Part shown: piece after piece, positions 26,899 to 35,117 of the stretch
How the letters are laid out: each line of letters begins with the position of its first letter
Numbering within the stretch: position 1 is the stretch's first letter
Assembly (NCBI GenBank): GCA_031291055.1
Contig: JARLJU010000150.1
Span: forward strand, 111,863 to 175,862
Length of the DNA: 64,000 nucleotides
From: Rudaea sp.
Lineage (GTDB): Bacteria; Pseudomonadota; Gammaproteobacteria; Xanthomonadales; Rhodanobacteraceae
Direction: 5' to 3'
Made by a program: the position numbers and the translations under genes
Notes under the pieces: generated by a model
Seen by the model: the letters and a program-made list of their open reading frames with translations, nothing else
Database searches by the model: none
Told to the model about the DNA's origin: nothing

Positions 26899-27254
26899 GT
26901 GCGAGTCCGCGGCCGACCGGCATCACCCTGCATAGCGCATCCCGCATCTTGGAAGTCGCGTTCGACAGCGGCGAAACCTTCCGTTTGCCATGCGAATACC
27001 TGCGCACGCATTCGCCCAGCGCGGAAGTGCAAGGCCACGGCCCCGGTCAGCGTGTGCTCCAGGTCGGCAAGCAGCAAGTGAACATTGTGGAAATTGTCCC
27101 GGTCGGCCATTACGGCGTGCTGCTCAGGTTCGATGACGGCCACGATACCGGCATTTTTTCCTGGGCCGTGCTGCACGAACTGGGTGCGCACCAGGCCCGG
27201 AACTGGCAGGCGTATCTGGACGCCTTGCGCAGTGCCGGCCACGCGCACGACTGA
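26895..27254 (+). CDS. DUF971 (gamma-butyrobetaine hydroxylase N-terminal-like) protein
   Basis: A 119-residue protein starting at GTG 26895. It has the DUF971 fold pattern: ITLHSASRILEVAFDSGETF, FRLPCEYLRTHSPSAEV, then YGVLLRFDDGHDTGIFSWAVLHELG. Stand-alone DUF971 proteins often lie next to hslVU in beta- and gammaproteobacteria. Some members bind metal and are linked to iron-sulfur handling, but that is not shown here; the zinc cysteines of the BBOX1 domain are not evident. Confidence 0.9.
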   Translation: MSASPRPTGITLHSASRILEVAFDSGETFRLPCEYLRTHSPSAEVQGHGPGQRVLQVGKQQVNIVEIVPVGHYGVLLRFDDGHDTGIFSWAVLHELGAHQARNWQAYLDALRSAGHAHD

Positions 27255-27266
27255 GATGCTGCAAAT

Positions 27267-27830
27267 TCAGGTTTTGCCGGTCGCTTCGTCGCTGTTCTTT
27301 GCGTTGACGGCGGCTTCGGCCTGGAAGAATTCCGCCGGCAAGAATCCGCAGGGCCGTGCCAGCAACAGCAACGGGAAATTCTGGATCTGCGTGTTGTAGT
27401 CGAACACGGTCCGGTTATAGGCGCTGCGCGCTTCCTGCAGCCGGTCCTCGACGGCGACCAGATCACGCTGCAACTGCAGGAAGTTGTCGCTGGCCTTGAG
27501 TTCCGGATAGTTTTCCTGCAAGGCCAGCAAACGTCCGATGTATGCACCAAGTTCATGCTCGGCCTGCCCGCGATCGGCCATTGACGCATCGGCCTGCCGG
27601 CGGCTGCGCAGCTCGGCGATGGCGGTCAACGTCGCCTGTTCGTGTGCGGCGTAGCCCTGCACGGCGGCCACCAGTTGCGGGATCAGATCATGGCGTCGTT
27701 GCAGCTGGATATCCACGCCGCTCCATGCCGCACGCACGCGATTGCGGTCGGCGACCAGATCGTTGTAGGTGAAAATCCCCAGCAGCACCAGGGCCAGCGC
27801 GGTACATCCGATCGCCCACATCACATTCAT
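27267..27830 (-). CDS. LemA family protein
   Basis: A 187-residue protein with one N-terminal transmembrane helix (about 4-20) followed by a long helical domain, the LemA layout. Family motifs are YNDLVADRNRVRAAWSGVDI, QLQRRHDLIPQLVAAVQGY, then LQENYPELKASDNFLQLQ and ARSAYNRTVFDYN. Its function is unclear; LemA proteins are membrane-associated and often paired with TPM-domain or HtpX genes, which are absent here. The C-terminal tail after FPAEFFQAE is Ala/Lys-rich. Start set at 27830 (MNVMW). Confidence 0.9.
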   Translation of the reverse strand: MNVMWAIGCTALALVLLGIFTYNDLVADRNRVRAAWSGVDIQLQRRHDLIPQLVAAVQGYAAHEQATLTAIAELRSRRQADASMADRGQAEHELGAYIGRLLALQENYPELKASDNFLQLQRDLVAVEDRLQEARSAYNRTVFDYNTQIQNFPLLLLARPCGFLPAEFFQAEAAVNAKNSDEATGKT

Positions 27831-27952
27831 CCTGTGCGTCCCCAACGTGGATCCTGCCGATCGCAGCCATGAGCCGGCGTTCTCCAGGACCGGTTTTCTC
27901 CGCGCCGTTTGAGCGATACTGTAGCAACACCGTCGCAAACAGGACACAAGCC

Positions 27953-28537
27953 ATGCCCGAAGGCCCAGAAATCGATACCGACAAGTTGCGCGAGACCATT
28001 GACGAGGAACTCGACCACGAAGGTGGCAAGCTGCTGCGTACCGTCGCATTGACTACCGCCGTGTTCGCGGCAATGGCGGCGATCGCATCGCTGGAAGCCG
28101 GCGGCACGGTCAACGAGGCGCTCGCGCTGAAGACCGAAGCGACGCGCCTGCAGGCCGAGGCTTCGGATCAGTGGGCCTACTATCAGGCGAAAGGCCTGAA
28201 GGCGACGATCACCGAGGCACAAAAGAATACCTGGGCAGCACTCGACAAGACGCCGCCGGCGGACCTGGCAGTCAGTGCCGAGCGTTACGTCGAAGACCAG
28301 AAGAAGAGCAAGGAAAAAGCCGAAGAGCTGGAGCGTCAACGCGACGAACACGGCAAGGAAGCCGACGAACTGATGCATCACCATCATTTCTATGCGCAAT
28401 CCGTGGCGTTGCTGCAGGTGTCGATCGCGCTTGGCGCGGTCGCCGCGCTGACCCGCCGCAAACTCGTCTGGGTCGGCTCGGCCTTGCTCGGCCTGGTCGG
28501 CTGCGGCGTGTTCGCCTGGGCATTTTTCGGCGGCTGA
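27953..28537 (+). CDS. DUF4337 family membrane protein
   Basis: A 194-residue protein with a transmembrane helix at about 30-48, a long charged coiled-coil middle (about 60-145, [20 protein letters not shown]) and two helices near the C terminus (about 150-190). This matches DUF4337, whose members have no known role. A GATACT -10-like element lies about 30 bp ahead of the ATG. ubiE follows within 3 bp, suggesting cotranscription. Confidence 0.85.
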   Translation: MPEGPEIDTDKLRETIDEELDHEGGKLLRTVALTTAVFAAMAAIASLEAGGTVNEALALKTEATRLQAEASDQWAYYQAKGLKATITEAQKNTWAALDKTPPADLAVSAERYVEDQKKSKEKAEELERQRDEHGKEADELMHHHHFYAQSVALLQVSIALGAVAALTRRKLVWVGSALLGLVGCGVFAWAFFGG

Positions 28538-28539
28538 CC

Positions 28540-29289
28540 ATGAGCGAGGAAGCCACCACCCATTTCGGCTACCGCGAAGTGCCGCTTGCCGATAAGCAAA
28601 AACTCGTCGGCAGAGTGTTCACTTCCGTCGCCACCAAGTACGACCTGATGAACGACCTGATGTCATTCGGCGTGCACCGGCTGTGGAAACGCTGGTTCGC
28701 GGCGACCAGCGGCATGCGCACGGGCGACTGCGTCCTGGATCTGGCCGGCGGCACCGGCGATATCGCCGCGCTGCTGTTGCCGCGCGTCGGCGCCACGGGC
28801 AGCGTCGTGCTCGGCGATATCAATGCGGCAATGCTGCACAGCGGACGCGACCGTTTGCTGGATTGTGGATTTGTGCGCAACCTGCACTATGCGCAACTCA
28901 ATGCCGAGGCACTGCCATTTCCCGATTGCAGCTTCGATGCCGTCACGATCGCCTTCGGCCTGCGCAATGTCACCGACAAGCCGCGTGCGCTCGGCGAAAT
29001 GCTGCGCGTGCTCAAACCCGGCGGCCGCGCGCTGATCCTCGAATTCTCCGCAGTGCGTTCGACCCTGCTCAAGCCGCTGTACGATTTCCATTCGTTTTCG
29101 GTGCTGCCCAGGCTTGGCGCGTTCATCGCCGGCGATGCCGAAAGCTATCGATATCTGGCTGAATCGATCCGCAAGCATCCGGATCAGGCCACGCTCAAGA
29201 CGATGATGGAAACCGCCGGTTTTGCCCAGGTCGACGTGCGCAATCTCTCCGCCGGCGTCGTTGCAATCCATCGCGGTTACAAAATTTAA
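28540..29289 (+). CDS. ubiE: Ubiquinone/menaquinone methyltransferase UbiE
   Basis: A SAM-dependent C-methyltransferase that methylates demethylmenaquinol and the ubiquinone intermediate DDMQ. The 249-residue protein has the UbiE signatures [18 protein letters not shown] (motif near residue 36) and the later [11 protein letters not shown] region; the SAM-binding motif is [12 protein letters not shown] (about 66-77). It is complete at normal length and sits 3 bp after the DUF4337 gene. Confidence 0.97.
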   Translation: MSEEATTHFGYREVPLADKQKLVGRVFTSVATKYDLMNDLMSFGVHRLWKRWFAATSGMRTGDCVLDLAGGTGDIAALLLPRVGATGSVVLGDINAAMLHSGRDRLLDCGFVRNLHYAQLNAEALPFPDCSFDAVTIAFGLRNVTDKPRALGEMLRVLKPGGRALILEFSAVRSTLLKPLYDFHSFSVLPRLGAFIAGDAESYRYLAESIRKHPDQATLKTMMETAGFAQVDVRNLSAGVVAIHRGYKI

Positions 29290-29415
29290 CACGCGTTGGC
29301 GATTTACCGGTCCTGTCCTAGTCCTTTCGACACAGGCGCAGTGTGCGCCGCGGCGGATAATCAGGCGTTTTCCGGCGCGCAGGCGCCGGTCCATCGACAA
29401 TCGGGGAGAAACGGC

Positions 29416-31026
29416 GTGCGCAGAGAAATCGTATCCGCAATCTTGTTTGCCGCGCTGCTGGCGCTTGGCCTGCCGGTGCCCGCCGCCGAGCACGAACAGG
29501 GCAAGGCAGACGAATCGGTGAAGGTGGAGGTGCAGAAGTCAGACAAGGAGAAGCCCGAGCCGGCGCCGGCAGAAAAAGCCGTGACGACATCGCACAGCGT
29601 GCAGATCGGCGGCCGCAGCATCGCTTACAAGGCTACGGCCGGCACCCTGGTCATACGCGACGACAAGGGCAAGCCCGACGCCAGTGTGTTCTACGTCGCC
29701 TACACCACCGACGGTGAAAAAGATCCCGGCCGGCGGCCGGTGACATTTTTATACAATGGCGGACCGGGCTCTTCGAGCATCTGGCTGCACATGGGCTCGT
29801 TCGGGCCATTGCGCATCGTCACCGAAAGTCCGCAGGCGACCGCGCCGGCGCCATACCAGCTGGTGCCCAATGCCGACAGCCTGCTCGACAAGAGCGACCT
29901 GGTGTTCGTCGATGCGATCGGCACCGGCTACTCCAAGGGCTTGCCCAGCGAAAAGGACGGTTCCGACAAGCACGGCAACGACGCAAAAGAGATCAACCCG
30001 GACAAGCGCTTCTGGGGCACCGATCAGGACATCGACGCGTTCGGCCGCTTCGTGCAGCGCTACATCACCGCGAACAACCGCTGGAATTCGCCCAAGTTCC
30101 TGTTCGGCGAATCCTATGGCACGCCGCGTTCGGCCGGACTGGTCAAATATCTGGAAGACAAAGGCATTTCCTGCAATGGCGTGGTCCTGCTGTCGTCGAT
30201 CCTGAACTACGGCACGCGCCTGCCGGGCCAGGACAACGATTTCGTCGGCAACCTGCCGACCTTCGCCGCGATCGCCTGGTACCACGACAAGCTCGCCAAC
30301 AAACCTGCGACGCTCGAGCCCTTTCTCACCGAAGTGCGCAATTTCGCCCGTGGCGAGTACGCGGTAGCCTTGAGCAAGGGTCAGGCGCTGAGCGCCGAAG
30401 AAGCCGATGCCGTGGCGGCAAAATTGAACAAGTATACCGGCCTGAGTGTCGCCTACCTGAAGGAGGCCAGCCTGCGCGTGAACCCGAGCCGCTTCCGCAA
30501 GGAATTGTTGCGCGGCGACCGCCGCACCGTTGGGCGCTACGACGGCCGCTTCGAGGGCATCGACAGCGATGCCGCCGGCGAGAATCCCGAAAGCGACGCT
30601 TCCGATACCGCCATCCGCGGCGCGTTTACCGCCGCGTTCAACGACTATCTGGTGCGCGAACTGCACTACACCAGCGAGGTGCCTTACAACGTTTCGGCAC
30701 CGGCGATCATGGACTGGGACTGGAAGCACAAGGTGCCGGGTTCGCAACGTCCGGTGCCGTTGCCGATCATGGTCGGCGATCTCGGTGCGGCGATGCGCGA
30801 GAACCCGCATCTGAAGGTGTTGTCGGCGAACGGCTGGTTCGATCTGGCAACGCCGTTTTTCGGCACCGAGTACGATCTGGCGCATCTGGACATCGACGCG
30901 AAACTGCGCCAGAACCTGAGCATCACCTACTACCCGTCCGGTCACATGGTGTACCTGAACCTGGAAGCGCTGAAACAGTTCAAGGCCGATCTGGCGAAGT
31001 TCTACGACAGCGCCGCGCCGCGCTAG
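29416..31026 (+). CDS. S10 family serine carboxypeptidase, secreted
   Basis: A serine carboxypeptidase-like enzyme, removing C-terminal residues from peptides outside the cytoplasm. A GTG start at 29416 with a GGGGAGA ribosome site gives 536 residues and a clean signal peptide (about 1-24, ending PVPAA). The oxyanion/backbone motif is FLYNGGPGSSSIWLH, the catalytic Ser is in LFGESYGTPRSAG, Asp in ANGWFDLATPF, and His in YYPSGHMVYLN. A charged Glu/Lys region (about 26-55) follows the signal. S10 genes of this kind are frequent in Xanthomonadales. A longer upstream frame is open but has no start support. Confidence 0.92.
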   Translation: MRREIVSAILFAALLALGLPVPAAEHEQGKADESVKVEVQKSDKEKPEPAPAEKAVTTSHSVQIGGRSIAYKATAGTLVIRDDKGKPDASVFYVAYTTDGEKDPGRRPVTFLYNGGPGSSSIWLHMGSFGPLRIVTESPQATAPAPYQLVPNADSLLDKSDLVFVDAIGTGYSKGLPSEKDGSDKHGNDAKEINPDKRFWGTDQDIDAFGRFVQRYITANNRWNSPKFLFGESYGTPRSAGLVKYLEDKGISCNGVVLLSSILNYGTRLPGQDNDFVGNLPTFAAIAWYHDKLANKPATLEPFLTEVRNFARGEYAVALSKGQALSAEEADAVAAKLNKYTGLSVAYLKEASLRVNPSRFRKELLRGDRRTVGRYDGRFEGIDSDAAGENPESDASDTAIRGAFTAAFNDYLVRELHYTSEVPYNVSAPAIMDWDWKHKVPGSQRPVPLPIMVGDLGAAMRENPHLKVLSANGWFDLATPFFGTEYDLAHLDIDAKLRQNLSITYYPSGHMVYLNLEALKQFKADLAKFYDSAAPR

Positions 31027-31168
31027 ACATCAGGCCTGCTCCCATTGCTGGGTTGGCCGGTGTGACCGACTGCCCACGACCTTCACTGCCGTTCGGCACC
31101 TGCCGCTTCGGCGAAGGCCGGATTGGGACGTACCAGGGCGGGGGTGAATTGCTATCCGGCCCGCTTAC

Positions 31169-31927
31169 TTAGTCGCGCGCGGCTGTCTCGATAACCTGGG
31201 CGACGGCGCGGGGATGAGAGATGTGGACGGCGTGGCTCGCCTCGATCTCGGTCACCTTCGATCCGGCGCGCTTGGCCATTCGCCACGCGATTTCGGGGTT
31301 AAGTGCGCGATCCTGCGCGGCGATGATGGCGTAGCTTGGCCTGTCGTGCCAGGCGACGGCGGTCAGCTTCGCATGGAAGGCAGCGCCCGATACCGGCATC
31401 TGCGAATGCGCCATGAACTCGGCCAGCCCCTTGGGCAGATCGGCGCCAAAGTCGGTGGCGAACTTCGCCGGATCGAGGAAGACAAAACCGTCCTTGGTCG
31501 GTTTCAGATCGCCGCGCACGGACGGCATGGGCGGGGCCACCTCACCGCTGGCCTCGCCGACATCGGGTTGGAGCGCGGCAACATAGACCAGCGCTTTCAC
31601 CTTCGGATCAATGCCGGCTGCCGTGATGATCGAGCCGCCGTAGCTGTGGCCGACGAGGATGACCGGGCCGTCCTGCTGATCGAGAACGCGCTTGGTCGCA
31701 GCCACGTCCTCATCGAACCCCGTCAGCGGCTCTTGCACGATGCTCACACGATAGCCGTCCCTGGCCAGCACGTCATAAACACCCCGCCAGCTAGAACCAT
31801 CGACGAGTACGCCGTGAACGAGGACGACGTTCAGGGCCGCCGCGGGCGACGGAGCCGAATGCGCGGTCGCGCTGGCGGCGATCATCAGCGCCGCCAGCGC
31901 CCCGAGAAGCCTTTGGATCGTTGTCAT
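31169..31927 (-). CDS. Secreted alpha/beta hydrolase
   Basis: A 252-residue alpha/beta-hydrolase with signal peptide (about 1-24, ending ATAHSA). The HG oxyanion motif is VVLVHGVLVDGSSW, the nucleophile elbow is VGHSYGGSI (Ser about residue 107), the acid is likely in IAAQDRAL and the base His in ASHAVHISHP. The fold and size match the small esterase-like hydrolases often labelled AB hydrolase-1. Start set at 31927, with GGAGA ahead of it. It follows the broken SRPBCC gene on the same strand and probably belongs to the arsR-led operon. Substrate unknown. Confidence 0.87.
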   Translation of the reverse strand: MTTIQRLLGALAALMIAASATAHSAPSPAAALNVVLVHGVLVDGSSWRGVYDVLARDGYRVSIVQEPLTGFDEDVAATKRVLDQQDGPVILVGHSYGGSIITAAGIDPKVKALVYVAALQPDVGEASGEVAPPMPSVRGDLKPTKDGFVFLDPAKFATDFGADLPKGLAEFMAHSQMPVSGAAFHAKLTAVAWHDRPSYAIIAAQDRALNPEIAWRMAKRAGSKVTEIEASHAVHISHPRAVAQVIETAARD

Positions 31928-31969
31928 GCCGGTCTCCATTCTCGACGCAACGTGATCGGCCGTAGGCGT

Positions 31970-32434
31970 TCAGTGCTGATTGGCCGCCGGGTATGGGTCC
32001 TGCAGAGCGATGGATCCAGTCTCCAGCAAGGACTTCAGGTTGGAGAGAACCTTCGGCCAGCCGCCGGACACCGCGGCGATCAGCTGCGAGAGTTCGCGCT
32101 CGATGGTGTGGGTGATCGAAAGCTTGACCGCGACTCCACTGGGTTCCAGTTCCATCGTGCAGAGCGAGGCGCCTTCGGCCCTGAGCTCGGGCTTGTTCTG
32201 GTGCTGCCACCTGATTACCAAGCGCCGGGGCGGCTCGGCTTCGACGATCTCGCCTGCGTCGAAGATCTGACCATCGGGGGACACCAGCTTCCACGAGGAT
32301 CCCGCCGTCCACTGGCTTTCGCAGTGCATGCCGAATCAGTACTGCTTCATGAACTCCACATCGGTCAGTGCTGACCACAGCTTCTCCGGCGTGGCGCGGA
32401 TGTAGGTCACGTAAACGAAGGTCGATCTAGCCAT
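31970..32434 (-). pseudogene. AHSA1/SRPBCC-domain gene interrupted by a TGA stop
   Basis: Read from the ATG at 32434, the frame gives MARSTFVYVTYIRATPEKLW, then SALTDVEFMKQY, then a TGA (32336-32338), and goes on without a shift as FGMHCESQWTAGSSWKLVSP to a natural stop at 31970. The family has a Trp at that position (QYWFG), so a TGG to TGA change explains it. The remainder looks intact (AEPPRRLVIRWQHQ, LTITHTIER-like, GGWPKVLSNLKSLLETG). It overlaps the arsR stop by 8 bp, the usual ArsR-SRPBCC pair. The 3' part could restart at the ATG at 32329. Sequencing error is not excluded. Confidence 0.85.
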
Positions 32435-32759
32435 TGGCTTTCTCCAGTCGTCGTTTCAAATTTTCAAGCGCCTTCAGGCGCGGCTTTTCAAACTTGGCAA
32501 TCCAGCGCTCGTAGACCGCCTGCAGCGGTACCGGATTGAGGAAGTGCAGTTTTTCACGACCGAGCCGCACGGTGGCCACCAGATTCGCCGCCTCCAGCAC
32601 GTCGAGGTGCTGGGTGACGCCCTGCCGCGACATGTCGAGATGCTCACACAGGTCGTTGAGGGTGCGGCCGTCGTGCGCATGCAGCAGGTCCAGCAGCTTG
32701 CGTCGGCTGGGATCGGCCAGGGCCTTGAACAGCAGGTCGGTGTCTTGGCGCTCTGCCAT
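32427..32759 (-). CDS. ArsR family transcriptional regulator
   Basis: A 110-residue winged-helix repressor. The DNA-binding region is LNDLCEHLDMSRQGVTQHLDVLEAANLVATVR. It belongs to the non-metal group of ArsR proteins that pair with SRPBCC genes: there are no ELCVC-type metal cysteines. It heads the minus-strand operon with the interrupted AHSA1-like gene and the hydrolase, and has a strong promoter with two inverted repeats just upstream, pointing to autoregulation. Confidence 0.92.
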   Translation of the reverse strand: MAERQDTDLLFKALADPSRRKLLDLLHAHDGRTLNDLCEHLDMSRQGVTQHLDVLEAANLVATVRLGREKLHFLNPVPLQAVYERWIAKFEKPRLKALENLKRRLEKANG

Positions 32760-32768
32760 GTCCTATAT

Positions 32769-32818
32769 GCAAGTAGTGGCTTGCCTAAATAATATGCAAG
32801 TTTCTGGTTGCATGTCAA
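32769..32818 (-). promoter_or_regulatory. arsR promoter with operator inverted repeats
   Basis: On the minus strand TTGACA (32818-32813) and TATTAT (32794-32789) are separated by 18 bp. The spacer is exactly filled by an inverted repeat, TGCAA/TTGCA (32795-32799 and 32808-32812). A second inverted repeat, GCAAG/CTTGC (32769-32773 and 32780-32784), lies just after the -10 box. Binding at either site would block RNA polymerase. Confidence 0.75.
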
Positions 32819-33040
32819 GCGCTGGTCGACGATCACCAACGCGCATGTTGGCCGAGGCCACTTTGTTTACCCTCGGTCTCGAATGTCGGCTGTGGCGCGT
32901 CGAATTCGTTGCCGCTAGTTCCGTTTCGGGCCGAAAGCAGCCTTCGATCAACACAAACTTTTACGAAACCCGCGATCCCCGGTCGGAATCCGCAGATGGC
33001 ATACTGCGTCCATCATGTTGCCTTTCAGGAATTCTTTGAC

Positions 33041-34894
33041 ATGTCTCTTTTCCTGCGCTGCCTTGCCCCGGGCTTGCTGAGCCTCGTCGCCATGTCCTTC
33101 CTGCATGCCGAAACCGATCCGCATTCCTACGCGCAGCCGGACAAGGTGCGGGTGAGCGCGCTGGCGCTGGATCTGGATGTTTCCTTTGAACATCATCAAC
33201 TGGCCGGCAGCGCCGAATTGTCGCTGGACTGGCGCGATCCGACCGCGCGCGAACTGGTGCTCGACACGCGCGACCTGAGCATAGAAAAAATCGAGGCGAC
33301 GGATAAGTCCGGCAAGTGGTCGGCGATGAAGTTCACGCTCGACAAACCTGACGTGATGCTCGGCTCGGCGCTGCATATCGCGCTGGGCGAGCAATGCGGC
33401 AAAGTGCGCATTATATACAAATCCAGTCCCGACGCCTTCGGCCTGCAGTGGCTGGACCCGGCGCAGACCGCGGGCAAGAAGCAGCCGTTCATGTTTTCCC
33501 AGTCCGAATCGATCAATGCGCGCACCTGGAGTCCGTTGCAGGACACGCCGGGTGTGCGCTTCACCTACACCGCGCGTGTACGCACGCCGAAGGCGCTGCG
33601 CGCGGCGATGAGTGCCGACAATGACCCGAATCACGCGCTGGATGGCGATTTCCGCTTCACCATGCCGCAAAGGATTCCCTCGTACCTGCTCGCGATCGCG
33701 ATCGGCGATCTGGCAGTCAAGAAAACCGGACCACGCACGGCGGTTTATGCGGAACCCGCCACGGTCGAGCTGGCAGCGAAGGAATTCGAAGATACCGAAA
33801 CGATGATCCAGACGGCGGAAAAACTCTACGGGCCGTACCGCTGGGGCCGCTACGACATCCTCGTGCTGCCGCCGAGCTTTCCGTTCGGCGGCATGGAAAA
33901 CCCGCGCCTGACCTTTGCCACGCCAACCGTGCTGGTCGGCGACAAGAGCCTGGTCAGCCTCGTCGCACACGAACTGGCACATTCGTGGTCGGGCAACCTG
34001 GTCACGAACGCCGCGTGGCGTCACATCTGGCTCAATGAGGGATTTACCACTTATGTACAAGACCGCATTGTGGAAGCGGTCTATGGCAAGCAGCAGGCGG
34101 ACGAGGAATTCATCATCGACGCCAACGAACTGCGCGAAGAGATGAAGGACACGCCGGATGCCGACCAGCGCCTGGTTCCGGAACTCAGGGGCCGCGATCC
34201 CGACGATGGCCTGTCCGACATTCCCTACACCAAGGGCTCGTGGTTCCTGCAATGGCTCGAAGCGAAGTTCGGCCGCGCGACATTCGATGATTTCCTGCGT
34301 GGCTATTTCGATCATTTCGCGTTCCAGAGCATCACCACCGATCAATTCGTGGATTACCTGAAAGCGAATCTGCTGGAAAAGCACCCCGGCAAGGTCAGCA
34401 TGCAGCAGGTGGAAGCCTGGCTGCATCAACCCGGCATTCCTGCCGATGCGCCGCTGCCGGTATCGGCGCGCTTCGTCGCCGAAGACAAGGAACGCGATCA
34501 ATTCCTTGCCGGCAAGCTGGACGCCCGTGGCCTGCAGGCGCAGCAATGGACGACGCAGGAGTGGCAGTATTTCCTCGACCGCCTGCCGCCCCGGCTGGCG
34601 TCGCCGCAGATGAAGGCACTCGACGATGCCTATCACCTGACTGGCTCGCACAACGCAGAGATCGCGTTCCGCTGGTACCGGCTCGCGATCGGCAGCGGCT
34701 ACCAAACGGCGTATCCGGCCATGCGCGAACACATGCTGCGCATCGGTCGCCGCATCCTCGTGGTGCCGTTGTACGAGGAATTGGCGAAGACGCCGGATGG
34801 AAAAACCCTTGCGCAAAAAGTATACGCGGAGGCCAGGCCCGGCTATCACCCGATGACGCGTGCGGCGGTGGAGAAGGCACTGGGCAGGAACTAG
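33041..34894 (+). CDS. M1 family zinc aminopeptidase, secreted
   Basis: A 617-residue metallo-aminopeptidase of the M1 family, closest in layout to leukotriene A4 hydrolase-type enzymes. Signal peptide about 1-22. Substrate-binding motif FPFGGMENPRLTF (about 283-295); zinc ligands H310, H314 and E333 in HELAHSW and WLNEGFTTY; catalytic E311. The C-terminal helical domain (about 440-617) has the LTA4H-C pattern (FRWYRLAIGSGYQTAYPAM). An AGGA ribosome site precedes the ATG. It is divergent from the arsR operon. Confidence 0.94.
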   Translation: MSLFLRCLAPGLLSLVAMSFLHAETDPHSYAQPDKVRVSALALDLDVSFEHHQLAGSAELSLDWRDPTARELVLDTRDLSIEKIEATDKSGKWSAMKFTLDKPDVMLGSALHIALGEQCGKVRIIYKSSPDAFGLQWLDPAQTAGKKQPFMFSQSESINARTWSPLQDTPGVRFTYTARVRTPKALRAAMSADNDPNHALDGDFRFTMPQRIPSYLLAIAIGDLAVKKTGPRTAVYAEPATVELAAKEFEDTETMIQTAEKLYGPYRWGRYDILVLPPSFPFGGMENPRLTFATPTVLVGDKSLVSLVAHELAHSWSGNLVTNAAWRHIWLNEGFTTYVQDRIVEAVYGKQQADEEFIIDANELREEMKDTPDADQRLVPELRGRDPDDGLSDIPYTKGSWFLQWLEAKFGRATFDDFLRGYFDHFAFQSITTDQFVDYLKANLLEKHPGKVSMQQVEAWLHQPGIPADAPLPVSARFVAEDKERDQFLAGKLDARGLQAQQWTTQEWQYFLDRLPPRLASPQMKALDDAYHLTGSHNAEIAFRWYRLAIGSGYQTAYPAMREHMLRIGRRILVVPLYEELAKTPDGKTLAQKVYAEARPGYHPMTRAAVEKALGRN

Positions 34895-35117
34895 CGGCGA
34901 TGCGCCCTGGACCGCATGCGGCCAGTTCGCCGTCAGCTTGGATCCTGGCCGGACAGAATCTTTCTTCGGCATACTCTGCCCGTGGGATAGCCTCCGTCGG
35001 CCTGGTGCAGAATACCGGCCCGATCTGCCCGACCACGGATTGCAGCCTGGCTGGCCCGCCATGCAGAATCGGCCCGCTACCGAATGATTCAAGTTTCCCT
35101 ATGCCAAGGAGTAACCT

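Noticed and set aside
32336..32338. Selenocysteine or recoding at the TGA in the SRPBCC gene
   Set aside because: The expected residue is Trp, not Cys, and no stem-loop like a SECIS is evident after the codon.
32948..35092. A 714-codon minus-strand frame opposite the M1 peptidase
   Set aside because: Antisense of a gene with a full zinc site; composition is that of a shadow frame.
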